From assembly GCA_027494055.1 (NCBI GenBank), contig JAOSJO010000023.1, positions 62,001 through 126,000 of the forward strand: a DNA stretch of 64,000 nucleotides. Direction: 5' to 3'. Below the pieces are notes generated by a model. It was given only the letters and a program-made list of their open reading frames with translations, searched no databases and had not been told where the DNA came from. The translations under genes were made by a program, and so were the position numbers. The DNA is from Anaerolineae bacterium (lineage in GTDB: Bacteria; Chloroflexota; Anaerolineae; Aggregatilineales; JAFGMM01). Shown here in pieces: positions 1 through 10,007 of this stretch; within the stretch, counting starts at the first letter, position 1; every line of letters begins with the position of its first letter.

Positions 1-1638
1 CCCCGACACCCCCGTCACCGCCACGAGCATACCGAGCGGCAGGCGCACCGTGATGTCCTGGAGGTTGTGTTCCTGCGCGCCATGGATCGTGAGCGACTTC
101 CCGTTGGGCGCCCGGCGCTGCTGCGGCATGGGGACGCGCATCCGGCCGGCAAGGTACGCGCCGGTGAGCGTGCCCGACATCTGGGCGACCTCGGCGGGCG
201 CGCCGGCGGCGACGATCTGCCCGCCGTGCTTTCCGGCTCTGGGGCCAAAATCGACCACGTAATCCGCTGAGGCGATCAGGTCGAGATCGTGTTCAACGAC
301 GAGAACGGTGTTGCCCAGGTCGCGCAAGCGGCGCAGGAAGCCGATCAGGCGCTGGGTATCGCGGGTGTGCAGGCCAATCGTCGGCTCGTCGAAGACGTAG
401 AGCACCCCGCTCAACCCCGACCCAAGCAGAGACGCCATCCGCAGCCGCCGCGCCTCCCCGGCGGAGAGCGTCGGCGAGGCCCGGTCAAGCGTCAGATAGG
501 CCACGCCAACTTCGATCACCCGCCTGACCCGCTCGCGCAGGTCGTCCAGGATGGGCCGGGCGATGTGCATCGCCTCGTCGTTCAGCGCAGCGGGCAGGCC
601 GTCCAGCCATGCCGCCAGATCGCTCAACGGCAGTTGCGCAATATCGATGATGGTCCGCCCCACCACAGTCACCGCGCGGCTTTCAGCCCGGAGGCGCGTC
701 CCGCCGCAGTCGGGGCAGGTCTGCGTCACGAGGAACTCGTCGAGCTTCCGGCGGTAGTCCGCATCCTGGATGCGCTCCGCGTAGCGGCGCAGCAGGTTGC
801 TCGCGATGCCCTCAAAGTGGCCCCGGCTGACGGTCGTGGGCGGCTCGATCTGCGGAAAGTGCTGCCGGAACTGCGGGCTGCCCACACCGAAGAAGAGCAG
901 GTCGCGCTGGACCGGCGTGTAGTCCCGCACGGGCAGCGCGGGATCGAAGTCGAAACCGTAATGCCGGCCGGCCGCGTGCAGAGTCTCGACGTAGCGCCGG
1001 ATGGTGTAGATGTCCCACCCGTGAACCGCGCCGTCGAGGATGCTCAGCGATTCATCCACCAGGCGTTTGAGGTTGGCATGGTGAACTGTCCCCAACCCGG
1101 TACAGGTTGGGCAGGCGCCCGCCGGCTTGTTGAACGAGAAGTTCGCCATCCCGATCTCCGGCATCGAAGCGCCGCAGTGCGGGCAATGCAGCGCGGACTC
1201 CGTTTCAGGGGCGTCGTTGACGCTGTCGCTGCTCCAGTCGATGGGCGACTCGTCATACAGCGGCGGGACGTCCTTCCCGCAGGCCGGGCACGGACGGTGC
1301 CCCAGGCGGGCGAAAAGCACGCGCAGGTAGGTGTAAATCTCCGTCGCCGTGCCCACCGTCGAGCGCGGGCTGTGGTTGGCCTGGTACTGGTCGATGCTGA
1401 CCGAGGGCGACAGCCCGACAATCGAATCGACCGGCGGCTTCGTGAAGCCATACGACACCAACCCCAGCGATTCGAGGTACTGCCGCTGCCCTTCCTGGTG
1501 CAGGATGTCAAAACCGAGCGTCGATTTGCCCGATCCCGACAGCCCGGTCAGGACCACGAACTTCTCTTTCGGAATGCTCAACGTGATGTTCTTCAGGTTG
1601 TGCAGCCGCGCGTTGGTGATCGTGATACAGGGTTGCAT
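1..1638 (-). CDS. UvrA-like excinuclease ABC ATPase, short paralogue (3' end beyond window)
   Basis: Tandem-ABC DNA-damage-recognition ATPase of the UvrA family, cut by the window edge after 546 codons, exactly at the second Walker A. Visible in order: first Walker A GLSGSGKST (residues 32-40), a zinc-ribbon pair CPACG (117-121) and CPHCG (152-156), the signature-domain start FSFNKPAGACPTC (from 167), an ABC signature LSAGEARRLR near 390, and Walker B FDEPTIGLH soon after. Only about 30 residues separate the two CPxCG motifs. In canonical UvrA about 130 residues lie there and form the UvrB-binding domain, so this is a UvrA2/UvrA-like paralogue rather than the housekeeping subunit. The frame is uninterrupted. 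The start ATG follows a 96-bp gap after the MerR gene on the same strand. Its role could be damage tolerance or drug resistance, as known for UvrA2-type proteins; that is inference. Confidence 0.88.
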   Translation of the reverse strand, partial: MQPCITITNARLHNLKNITLSIPKEKFVVLTGLSGSGKSTLGFDILHQEGQRQYLESLGLVSYGFTKPPVDSIVGLSPSVSIDQYQANHSPRSTVGTATEIYTYLRVLFARLGHRPCPACGKDVPPLYDESPIDWSSDSVNDAPETESALHCPHCGASMPEIGMANFSFNKPAGACPTCTGLGTVHHANLKRLVDESLSILDGAVHGWDIYTIRRYVETLHAAGRHYGFDFDPALPVRDYTPVQRDLLFFGVGSPQFRQHFPQIEPPTTVSRGHFEGIASNLLRRYAERIQDADYRRKLDEFLVTQTCPDCGGTRLRAESRAVTVVGRTIIDIAQLPLSDLAAWLDGLPAALNDEAMHIARPILDDLRERVRRVIEVGVAYLTLDRASPTLSAGEARRLRMASLLGSGLSGVLYVFDEPTIGLHTRDTQRLIGFLRRLRDLGNTVLVVEHDLDLIASADYVVDFGPRAGKHGGQIVAAGAPAEVAQMSGTLTGAYLAGRMRVPMPQQRRAPNGKSLTIHGAQEHNLQDITVRLPLGMLVAVTGVSG

Positions 1639-1734
1639 AGGATCAATCTCCACACCAAATACAGCGCACCGTCACGGTACGCCTCACCGCCGATACACCT
1701 CTATTGTAAAACCCTGGTGTGCCCTGGGAGGGTT

Positions 1735-2502
1735 CTATGGTGGGGAAGCTCTGCGGGTCATCCTGTCCTCGATGATCGCTTCGACCAGGGCAATCAGGCG
1801 CAGGGCGAGCGCCTCCTGTTCGGCCAGCGTGGAAAGCCACCGGTCTGAGGCGGTGTACACGTCTTCATCGGGCGGCGGCGTGTCCAGCGAGTGGCGCAGG
1901 TCGGTGGTGTCGCCGCGATCAAGCCGGAGCATCATGCGCAGAATCGCCATCTGGCTGTAGCCGGCCCGGCTCAGCATCCGGATGACGCGCAGGCGGCTGA
2001 TTTCGGCGGGGCCGTAGACGCGGTACCCGTTGCGCGCGTCGCGCGGCACGGCGATCAGGCCATTGCGCTCCCAGTTGCGCAGGACATCGACCGACACGCC
2101 GAGCCGGCGCGCCGTCTGCCCGATCTGCATGGGGCGCTCGGTCGCATCCGCGGCCACACCCCTTGCCCACCGTTCGAGCAGCGTCGCCGCTGCCTCCGCC
2201 TGCGCCCGCTCGGACTGGACGAACGCGAGATGGGCGTAGCTGCGCTCCAGCGCGCCGCCCCAGTCATCGGCGACCGTGCTCTCGTGGACCCGGCGCGCGG
2301 ACTCGCGAATGGCTCTGCTCGGATAGGTGCTGTACACCATGCGCGCCACGCGCAGGCAGTCCAGGTGCTTCTGGGTGAACAGGCGGTACCCATTGGGGCC
2401 GCGCGCCACCGGCGGCAGCCAGCCCCACTCCACATAGCGGCGCACGGTGTTCGGGTGGACGCCGACCGCCCGCGCGAGGTCAGAGGTGCGCAAGTAGGCC
2501 AT
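1735..2502 (-). CDS. MerR-family regulator with two HTH domains
   Basis: About 255 residues with two separate MerR-type winged-helix units. The first is at the N-terminus (LARAVGVHPNTVRRYVEWG, followed by GYRLFTQKHLDCLRVARM). The second is around residue 125 (IGQTARRLGVSVDVLRNWER, followed by GYRVYGPAEISRLRVIRML). A typical MerR protein has one HTH plus a dimerisation helix. No cysteine-rich metal-binding C-terminus is seen; the tail is a helix-rich segment that may bind a ligand or dimerise. I chose the ATG at 2502, which overlaps the end of the beta-mannosidase gene by 23 bp; an upstream in-frame start at 2526 would only lengthen the overlap. Its place at the end of the mannosidase operon suggests it may control glycan use or the following uvrA-like gene (inference). 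Confidence 0.85.
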   Translation of the reverse strand: MAYLRTSDLARAVGVHPNTVRRYVEWGWLPPVARGPNGYRLFTQKHLDCLRVARMVYSTYPSRAIRESARRVHESTVADDWGGALERSYAHLAFVQSERAQAEAAATLLERWARGVAADATERPMQIGQTARRLGVSVDVLRNWERNGLIAVPRDARNGYRVYGPAEISRLRVIRMLSRAGYSQMAILRMMLRLDRGDTTDLRHSLDTPPPDEDVYTASDRWLSTLAEQEALALRLIALVEAIIEDRMTRRASPP

Positions 2503-5044
2503 CGAAGTTCCAACCGCTGATCGCAATGCGCCGCTCAGGCGCGGGGACGCCCTGCCACGTGACCGTCACCGTGCGCGCCTCGCCGGGCAACAGGCAGAAA
2601 TGGTTGGCCGAAAAAGCCACGTAGCCCGCCGCATCGACGGGACGGGCGTCCTCCAGCCAGGCGAACAGCGCCGCGTGGCTGCCGGTGGCGGTGAGCGTCA
2701 GCGCCCAGGCGTCGCCGTGTTCCTCGCGGCGCACGTCCAGCGCGGTAGGCGGGGCGGCAAGCAGCGGCGCGAGGTTGGCGGCGCGGGTGAATACGTAGCG
2801 ATTGGCCGTCAGCGGTTGGCCCTGCGCGTCGGCGAGCGCCAGGTCGAGGAAGAAGGCCGGGCCATCCACCCGGTCGAGCGGACAATCCAGCGCCAGCAGC
2901 GGCGTGGCGGCGTTGGCGTCGGCGGCCACGGCCTGGCTCCACACGGCGGCGGCGCGATCGTCCAGTTCGACCAGCCGGGCGGTCAGGCGCGCGCCGGCCA
3001 GCGCCTCCGGGCGCGAATTGTTCAGCCACAGCTCGGCCTCGAAATGGTCGCGCCCTGCCCAGGCCAGCGTCGGGAAGCGGGCGGAGACGTGCAACGGCGC
3101 GTAGGCCTGGGCGACGGCGTAGTAGGCCGGCTTGGGCCGCGCGTAGTAATCGACCGCCGAAGTGCAGGCTGCCATCGGGTACGGCTCGTTGAACTGCCAG
3201 GGCAACGCGCCGCTGTTGCGGTACTTGCGCCTCCGGTTGGCCTCCAGGGCGTAACGCAGCCCTTCGGCCTGCAGGAGCTGGGCCGCGCGGACCAGCGTCG
3301 CCAGGTCAGCGATCTCCCCGAACACGGCCTGCCAGGTCGGCTGGTGGACCCACCACGCCCCCAGGTGCTGCCAAACCGGGCTATCCAGCGTGACCGGCCA
3401 GCGGTGTTCCGGCGCAATCGTGGCTTCCAGGGTTTTGAGGTTGGTCAGCCCTCCACGCCGAACTCGCTGTGCAGGAGCGCGGTACCCTGGTTGTACAGGG
3501 TGTACTGCCCCTCGACGCCCTGATACTCCCAGGGGCCGTGTACGTCGTGCAGCCCGTGCGGGTCGCGCCGGATGTTCTCCAGTGAGTTGCTGAACAGCCG
3601 CCCGCTGGGCGAGGTCGGCAGCCAGAGCCGGTCCGAGTCGAGCCGGGCCACAACCGACTTCAGCGCAGCCAGCATCGGCTGGTCATCGTCGCAGGGCTGC
3701 TCCGAGTCAAGGGTCAACTCGTTGCCGCCGCACCACAGGACCAGCGCCGGATGGTTGCGCCGGCGCGGGATGATGCGTTCGGCGTCGGCAACCATCATGG
3801 CGATCATGTCCGGCGCGTCGGGCGGGATGTTGTCCACGCCAGAACTGGACTGGATGAACTCCTGCCACACCATGATGCCCAGCTCGTCACAGCGGTTGTA
3901 GAACGCCTCGCTCTCGATCAGCCCGCCGCCCCACACGCGCAGCAGGTTGACGTGGGCCTGCCGGGCCAGGTTGAGCAGACGATCCAGCTTCGCCGGGCGC
4001 GGCACGCCGTACATCACATCCATCGGAACCCAGTTCCAGCCCTTGGCGTAGACCTTGCGACCATTGACGGCGAACGTGTAGGGCCGCGCGTCGGGTTCAG
4101 CGCCCTCGTTGGGGAGCAGTTCCACCCGGCGGATGCCGAAGCGGACCGTATGCTGATCCACGAGGAGGCCAGTCTCCAGCCGCCACGACGCTGATCTCGG
4201 CGTCGTACAGGGGCTGGTCGCCGTAGCCGTTCGGCCACCACAACGCCGGCTGCGCGACTGGCACGCAGACGTTGAGGCTGGTCCGGCTTGGGGCCAGGGC
4301 GTGGCGCGTGCGCGCGCTGGCGACGGCTGTCTCGCCCAGGCGCAGCGCCGTCTCCACCTCGACGAGCTGGTGTTGCGCGGCGTCGAGTTCGACGGACACG
4401 GACACGTCGGCGTGCTGCAAGCCCGGCGCAAGCTGCGGGCGGACGAACACGTCCTCGATGCGCACCGGTCCGCTGACCTCCAGGAAGACGTCGCCCCAGA
4501 TACCGAGGTGGACCATGCGCGGGCAGAAGTCCCACCAGTAGGTCATGCGGCTCTTGTGAGTGCGCACGCGGCTGGTCCGGCCAAGCTGGGGCTGTTCAGG
4601 CGGGGCCGGCTCGATCACCACGGCCAGCGTGTTCTCCGCGCCGTAGTGGAGCCGCGCGCCAACGTCGAACATGGCCGGGGTGAACATGCCGGCGTGCGTC
4701 CCCAGCGACGCGCCGTTGAGGAAGAACTCGGCCTCGTAGTCCACGCCGGCGCACACCAGCCGGACGCGACTCCCCTGAATGGCCGGGTCAACCCGAAACG
4801 TCTTGCGGTACACCCACGTGCGGGCCGGGACCCACTCCAGCAGCAGGCTGTTGCGCTCGAAGTACGGGTTTGGGACCTCACCCGCCCGCCACAGGTCGTG
4901 GTGGACGCTCCCCGGCACGCTGCCGGCGTGCCAGTGCCGGGTATCGCGGGTGGCGGGCTGCTGCGCGTTGCGCCAGCGCCAGTCCTCCCCGTAGTAGCCC
5001 TTGAACTGCCAGTCGTCCCCGTTCAGCGCGATTCGTTCGGGCAT
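2480..5044 (-). CDS. beta-mannosidase, GH2 family (two frameshifts)
   Basis: Glycoside hydrolase family 2 enzyme, roughly 855 residues, removing terminal beta-mannose from glycans. The N-terminal jelly-roll domain begins FKGYYGEDWRWRNAQ and carries the W.PGSVH pattern typical of beta-mannosidases. The TIM barrel shows the acid/base motif WCGGNE and the probable nucleophile in HSEFGVEG. A C-terminal Ig-like domain follows. The frame breaks near 4195 (one extra base restores the frame if removed) and near 3448, where adding one G to a GGG run joins FGVEG to LTNLKTLEA. Both breaks look like sequencing errors. The start ATG at 5044 overlaps the stop of the alpha-mannosidase as TGATG, so the two are translationally coupled. 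Together they would strip alpha- and beta-linked mannose from imported or surface oligosaccharides. Confidence 0.88.
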
Positions 5045-7467
5045 CAGGCCTCCCATTCGAGCAGATTCGTCTCGGCCACCGGCTGCGCCGGGTCGCGCGG
5101 CACGCGGAAGGTCTTGATCTCAGCGGGGCCGAAGTGCGCCTCGATGGTGCGGCCCCAGTGCGGCAGGTGGATGGTCGCCGGCGCGGCCACCTTCGCTGTC
5201 TCGTAGGCGCGCACGATCAGGTCATCGCCCTCCTCGGCCTGCTTGAGCACCGTCACGAGCACGTGGTCCGGCTGCACAGCGATGAATGAGTCCGCCTGGG
5301 GCAGCGTGCCGTCCGGGTGGAAGGTTTCGTGCAGGATGATCGGGCGGTGGTTCAGCTCGGCGGCGCGCCGCACGGTCCCGGCCTGCTCCCAGCTTCCGGT
5401 GTGGGGAAACAGCACGTAGTTGAAGCGCTGGATGCCCTGGTCGATGAAGCTGTACAGCCCGCCCGGCTTGAGCACGGCGGGCATGTGGTTGGCGTAGGCC
5501 GGGCTGCGCAGCACGGTCAGCCCGATGTCGCGCACGTTGACGTCGAGGCTGTACTTGCCATCATTGAGCAGGCTGAAGCCGTAGGGCGTCTCGCGGTCGC
5601 GGGACACGCCGGAGACGTCCACCCAGCTCTGGAAGGGCGTCTCCTCCCCGTTGGCGTACTGCTCGATGTGGCCGTAAGGGACCTCTTGCGTGACTTTCAT
5701 GAACTTGACGTTGACCGGGAAGCGCAGCTTGAGCATCTTGAGCTGCTCCTGCCAGTTGACGATCACGCTGACGTCGATCTGGTCCAGGTCTGGATACATG
5801 GTGAAGTCCTGGATGAGCGTTGACTGGCCGTAGGCGCTGGTCACGCGGATCACGGACTTGACCGGCCCGTGCTCGACCAGCCGGACGCGCGTCGCTTTGA
5901 ACGCCCCGATGACCTGGTCGTACCGGTAGACGTTGTGCCCCCAGGTGTCGGAAGGGTCGTCGATCACGACCGAGCGGGCCGCCGGCCCTGAGAAGACCTG
6001 GACCGCCGCCTGCTTGTCGAACAGGCTGGCGATCCAGCCGGTGTCCGGGTCGAACTCCAGGCGGAAGCGCGCGTTCTCAAGCACCGCGTCCGACGCCTGG
6101 ACCGTCATGGCCGGGGCAGCGGGGCCTTCGGGCGCAAGGCGGTACGTGCGGTAGCCCAGCGCCGGCAGGTCGGCCATAAAGCTCAGCCGGACGCGCCCGG
6201 TTGACGTGACCGACTGGACCTCCTGGTGCGGGGTTGGCCGGTCCTGCTCGTCCAGCAGCGCCGCCCCCGTCGGGCCAGCGGGTGGTCTCCAGTTCGACAT
6301 TGGCGCGGACGGGCCACGTCAGCGGGTTGAAGACGACAGCCGGCCTGGCCCCCTCCTGGGCCGGGATGCGGATGCGCCACGAGAACGACTGCACCGCGTC
6401 GTTCAGCGCCCGGTCGGCGATGGCGAGCGCCTCGCCGAAGCTGTTGCGCGCGTCGTCGTAGGCGCTTTCCAGGCTGGTCCCCGCCAGGATGTCGTGGAAC
6501 TGGTTGAAGAGCACGGCCTTCCATGCCCGGTCGAAGTCGGTCGGGTAGGGCTGGCCGGTCGTCCAGCCCGCCAGCAGCGACCACTTCTCGGCGGCCAGCA
6601 GGCGGTTCTCGGCGAGCCGGTTCCAGCGCTTGATGCCAGAATGGGCGGCGTAGCAGCCCGGCGCGTGCTTCTGCAGGTCGCCATGCACGACTGGCAGCGG
6701 CCAGCCCCTGGCCTCGACGGACTTGAAGAACGCCTCCGGCGAACTGCACACCACGCGCGGGTAGTCAGGATCGGCGTCCAGGCGGTGGATGCTCTCGATG
6801 TTGGCCTTTGTCGGGCCGCCCCGTGATTGCCCACGCCATAGAAGCACATGAACTCGTCCAGCGGCGCTTTCACCTCGTCCGCGCAGCGCCGGACGTGATG
6901 ATCGAGTTCCGCGCCCCACGACAGGTACTCAAAGGGGATGCGGAAGGCCAGCACGCGCGAGCCATCGTCGGCCTGCCACCAGAAGAGGCGGCCCGGCAGG
7001 CTCTTCTCGTGCGGCATCGGGCGCAGAAACACGTAGTAATCCAGCCCGCTCTTCTTGAGGATTTGCGGCAGCGTCCCGCTGTGGCCGAAGCTATCGACGT
7101 TGAAAGCGACGCGCGCCGTGACGCCGAACTTCGCCATGAAGTAACGCTGGCCGATCAGGCCGTGCCGGACGAACGACTCGCCGCAGGGGATGTTGCAGTC
7201 TGGCTCGACCCACCAGCCGCCGACCACCTGCCAGCGCCCCTCGGCCACGCGCTGCCTGATCGCCTCGAACATGGCCGGGTCGGAGCGCTCGACCCACTCG
7301 TAGAAGGCAGCCGAGCTTGCCACGAAGATGAAGTCGTCGTATTCCGCCATGCGGTCGAGGGCCGAGCGGAAGGTCGCCTTGACCTCCTGGTATCCCTCCT
7401 GCCAGGGCCACAGCCACACCGGGTCGATGTGCGCGTTGCCGATCATGTGCAAGGTGATGTTTTTCAT
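5044..7467 (-). CDS. alpha-mannosidase, GH38 family (two frameshifts)
   Basis: Glycoside hydrolase family 38 enzyme of about 807 residues. The N-terminus has the zinc-binding HIDPVWLWPWQEG motif (HxDxxW), then FNVDSFGHSGTLPQIL with the catalytic-nucleophile Asp region, and later FNQFHDILAGTSLESAY with the conserved zinc-site HD. The C-terminal beta-sandwich continues to the stop. There are two breaks. Near 6820 one G is missing from a GGGG run (NHGGGPTKANIES is restored). Near 6272 one G is extra in a GGGGG run (WPDGAALLDEQ is restored). The stop overlaps the start of the beta-mannosidase. Upstream on the same strand lies the tail of a sugar ABC permease, so the locus was probably once a complete uptake-plus-degradation operon. 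The cytoplasmic location fits absence of a signal peptide. Confidence 0.9.
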
Positions 7468-7599
7468 AGCCTCTCCGGGAGATCGGTTCGCAAATCAGGG
7501 GCGGCGCTGACCAGGGCCTCGGCCGGCTGTCCGAAGCCGGCCGCGCCGGCGGTGAGGGCCGGCGAGGTCTGCGCGCGCTGCCTGGCTCAGAGAGTCCGA

Positions 7600-7830
7600 T
7601 TATACCGCGAAGTGACGCTGCCCCAGGAAGAAGATGGCGGTCATGGGCGCGGTTACAATCGCGCTCGCCGCCCTGCCCGAACCGGTCGGGAAGGCCTTGA
7701 CGCCGCAAGCACGTTGTCGTACAGGTAGATTAGGGGCTTGATAAGGTCCGTCCAGATCGCCTTGAACTCGAAGATGAAGACCACGATCAGGGCGGTGCGG
7801 GTGAGCAGCAGCACGTGGGAAACGACGCAT
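7600..7830 (-). pseudogene. Remnant of a MalG-type sugar ABC transporter permease (C-terminus)
   Basis: In the 467-bp gap between the alpha-mannosidase and the next gene, two adjacent minus-strand frames together resemble the end of a carbohydrate ABC permease of the MalG/binding-protein-dependent type. One frame (about 7823-7700) reads LIVVFIFEFKAIWTDLIKPL, then IYLYDNVL, like the post-EAA segment that usually ends NDFLxPLIYL. The next frame reads AIVTAPMTAIFFLGQRHFAV followed by a stop at 7600, like the usual final helix ending FFLxQRYFxxG. No start codon or N-terminal two thirds is present. This is a decayed remnant, not just a homopolymer error, because most of the gene is missing. It supports an ancestral transporter next to the mannosidases. 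Confidence 0.6.
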
Positions 7831-7866
7831 CCACGGGTTGGATCAGCCTTTCCGCCATGGCGCTGC

Positions 7867-7872
7867 TATAAT
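7867..7872 (+). promoter_or_regulatory. Extended -10 element (TGCTATAAT) upstream of the UroD-like remnant
   Basis: A perfect TATAAT preceded by TGC (extended -10) lies about 60 bp before the ATG at 7935. No good -35 is visible at 16-18 bp, which is tolerated with extended -10 promoters. It suggests that the remnant gene downstream still has a usable promoter. Confidence 0.45.
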
Positions 7873-7934
7873 GGTATCAGACCCGTATCAAGACACATGC
7901 GCAGCTTCTGCGAGCGCACGCAGGGACCGCCGCG

Positions 7935-8572
7935 ATGAAGCCTCGTGAACGCCTTCAGTGCGCCCTCAACCATCAGACGCCCGATCGCGTCCCTATCGAT
8001 CTGGGCGCGACGCGGAACACGGGCATCAGCCTGGCGGCGTACCAGCGCCTGGCCGCGCATCTCGGATTGGCGGATCCCGTCCAACCCCTTGGCGCTAGCG
8101 GACCTTCGCGCAACCTCGGCGTGGCCTTGCCCGATGAGCGCGTGCTTGAGCGCCTTCGGGTGGACGTGCGCGGTTTCTTCCTGGGCGCACCTGACAACTG
8201 GCAGGACGTTGAACTGCCGGCGAATGTCTATCGCGACGAATGGGGCATCGTCTGGCAGAGGCCGCCCTCGTCGCATTACTTCGATGTCGTGCGCAGCCCG
8301 CTCGCGGGTGACATCAGCCTGCACGACACGCACGGCTCAAGCGCGAATTCGGGCACGCGCTTGGGTTCTGGGGCGGGATCGACAACGTGCGCGTGCTCCC
8401 GTTTGGCTCCCCCATGGACGTCCGCGCCGAGGTGGCGCGGCGGATCGCGGACCTGGGGAATGGCGGCGGCTATGTGCTGAGCGCCGTACACAACATCCAG
8501 CCGGACATGCCGCCAGAGAACATCGTCGCGATGTATGACGCCGTTGATGATGTGTTGACGGCGTCCGACTGA
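7935..8572 (+). pseudogene. UroD/MtaA-like methyltransferase gene with internal deletion
   Basis: The N-terminus (MKPRERLQCALNHQTPDRVP) and following 130 residues match the uroporphyrinogen decarboxylase-like superfamily that includes corrinoid methyltransferases and related catabolic proteins. The end matches the family C-terminus: FWGGIDNVRVLPFGSP, then GGGYVLSAVHNIQP and MPPENIVAMYDA. These halves meet near 8335 in different frames, and the middle of the barrel, roughly 150 residues in relatives, is absent. A homopolymer error cannot remove that much, so this is a real deletion and the product should be inactive. The natural join would read LKREFGHALGFWGG from the shifted frame. A related, longer gene lies just downstream on the opposite strand (8616-9720). 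Confidence 0.75.
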
Positions 8573-8615
8573 CTCACGTCAGCAGCCAGGCCGCGCCGTT
8601 GCGGCTCACCATCGG

Positions 8616-9720
8616 TCAAATCCGCATCACGCGGCTTTCTACAATGTCGGCCACGCGCCGCACCCGGTCGTAGAGGCCATCCGGCGGAACCTGGTCCGCG
8701 CCAGCGATCACAAACCCCCGCTGCGTGGTCATCACGTCCAGCACGGCGTTGACGTGCGCATCAAACGCCGCGTCGCTCACCACCGGCGAGAAGAACGCCC
8801 CCGGAATGCCGCCCCAGAGGATCGTGTCCGCTTCGACCATCCCGCGAATCTCCGCGATGCCCACGTTGCCAACCGGCATGGGCGTAAACGACTCGATCAC
8901 GTTGAAGCCGGTGGATGCCACCGGGCCAATCAAGCCTTTCAGCGTGCCGTCCATGTGGACGAACGAGAACTTGCCCGCCGCGCGGATGCGCGCGTTCCAC
9001 TTCGTCTCGTAGCCGCGCATGTACGCCTCGAACAGACGCCGGCCGATCATCTCGGCGGACAGGTTCTCCGGGATCATCAGGCACTCCGCCGGCGACGCGA
9101 GCGCGACCGCCGCCGCCTGGTCGTGATTGTGCTCCATCAGCGACAGCGTCTCGGTGAATTCGTCGTGCGCGCCGGCCCATAGCTCCACCACAGTCTGGAT
9201 GCCCGCGTACTCCGTCACCATCTGCATCAGCGGCGAGCGCGGCAGGTAGCAGAGCACCACGCCCAGGTCGCCCACGTTCGCTTGCAGCCAGCGCGCCCGG
9301 TCGTAATCCGGCGCATAGCGGGTGTGCTCAATCCAGTAGCGCAGAACCGCGAGATCAGAGACATCTTTGACGAAGTGAACCTGCGGCGACTCCGGAGAAG
9401 CTGTCCCACAGGAACAGCCATTGCTCCTCAAGCGTGCCCACCGGCGTGTGGACCCTCCGGTAGCGGATGTCGCCCTTTTGCCCGGCTTTGACCTCGATGC
9501 CGCCGTCATAGATGGGGCGGAACGGCCAGTAGCCCTGGAGGTAGAAGCCGACGCCCAGTTCGCGGTGAAAGTCCAGGTAAGCCGGGGACTGGCGGAACCC
9601 CGACGGGCGCTCGCCGCGCCGCTCCACTGCGTATGTCCAGTAGTCCAGATCGCTGAACCAGGGCACCCGGTCTGCCACGCCGCCACGCAACACGGTCAGG
9701 ACACGTTCGCGGTCGTTCAT
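8616..9720 (-). CDS. Uroporphyrinogen decarboxylase-like protein (one frameshift)
   Basis: About 367 residues in two frames. The N-terminus MNDRERVLTVLRGGVADRVP is the standard opening of UroD-like proteins (RERV...G...DRVP). The C-terminal part includes the barrel strand KFSFVHMDGTLKGL, TGFNVIESFTPMPVGN and ILWGGIPGAFFSP. The break is near 9395, at the sequence TTCTCCGGA on the coding strand; restoring two C residues gives WDSFSPESPQVHFV. Canonical UroD haem-pathway residues are not obvious, so a methyltransferase or catabolic role is likelier than haem synthesis. The ATG at 9720 has a strong ribosome site (AGGGGG, 5 bp away). Neighbours do not reveal its substrate. Confidence 0.72.
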
Positions 9721-9760
9721 CACAGCCCCCTGTGAGTGTGAAATGCGCCAGGCCACAGAT

Positions 9761-9790
9761 ATGATAATCGCGATCAACCCGATAGATCAA
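9761..9790 (-). promoter_or_regulatory. Sigma-70-like promoter TTGATC-N18-TATCAT for the UroD-like gene
   Basis: On the minus strand TTGATC (9785-9790) and TATCAT (9761-9766) are 18 bp apart and about 40 bp before the start at 9720. The rest of 9721-10007 holds the start region of the plus-strand glycosyltransferase, and no RNA gene is seen. Confidence 0.5.
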
Positions 9791-10007
9791 AATAGCGACG
9801 TTGTTTGCGCCTGTCCGTCTGGCCGAGCGTCCAACTGAACGGCGAAAGCGTGCGCCAGATCGCCAATCACCCGTCGTCACTGTGAGGTTCGATCTCGACG
9901 TGATAAACTAGAGCATAGCGATCTGATTAGTCATTTTTCGTTTGTGCGCACCGGCCTTTACAGTCCCATAGTCCTCGACGGCGCGACGAGTTTCTCAGGT
10001 CTGCTTC

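Noticed and set aside
289..1848. 519-residue plus-strand ORF over the UvrA-like gene
   Set aside because: Its codons are aligned antisense to the conserved UvrA frame and its protein is Arg/Gln/Pro-rich with no motifs; a GC-rich shadow.
2480..7467. Reading the mannosidase fragments as pseudogenes
   Set aside because: All catalytic motifs survive and the breaks are single bases, most of them in G runs; sequencing error is likelier than decay.
9885..9915. Possible tRNA T-arm (GGTTCGATC)
   Set aside because: No matching stem, anticodon arm or acceptor pairing around it.
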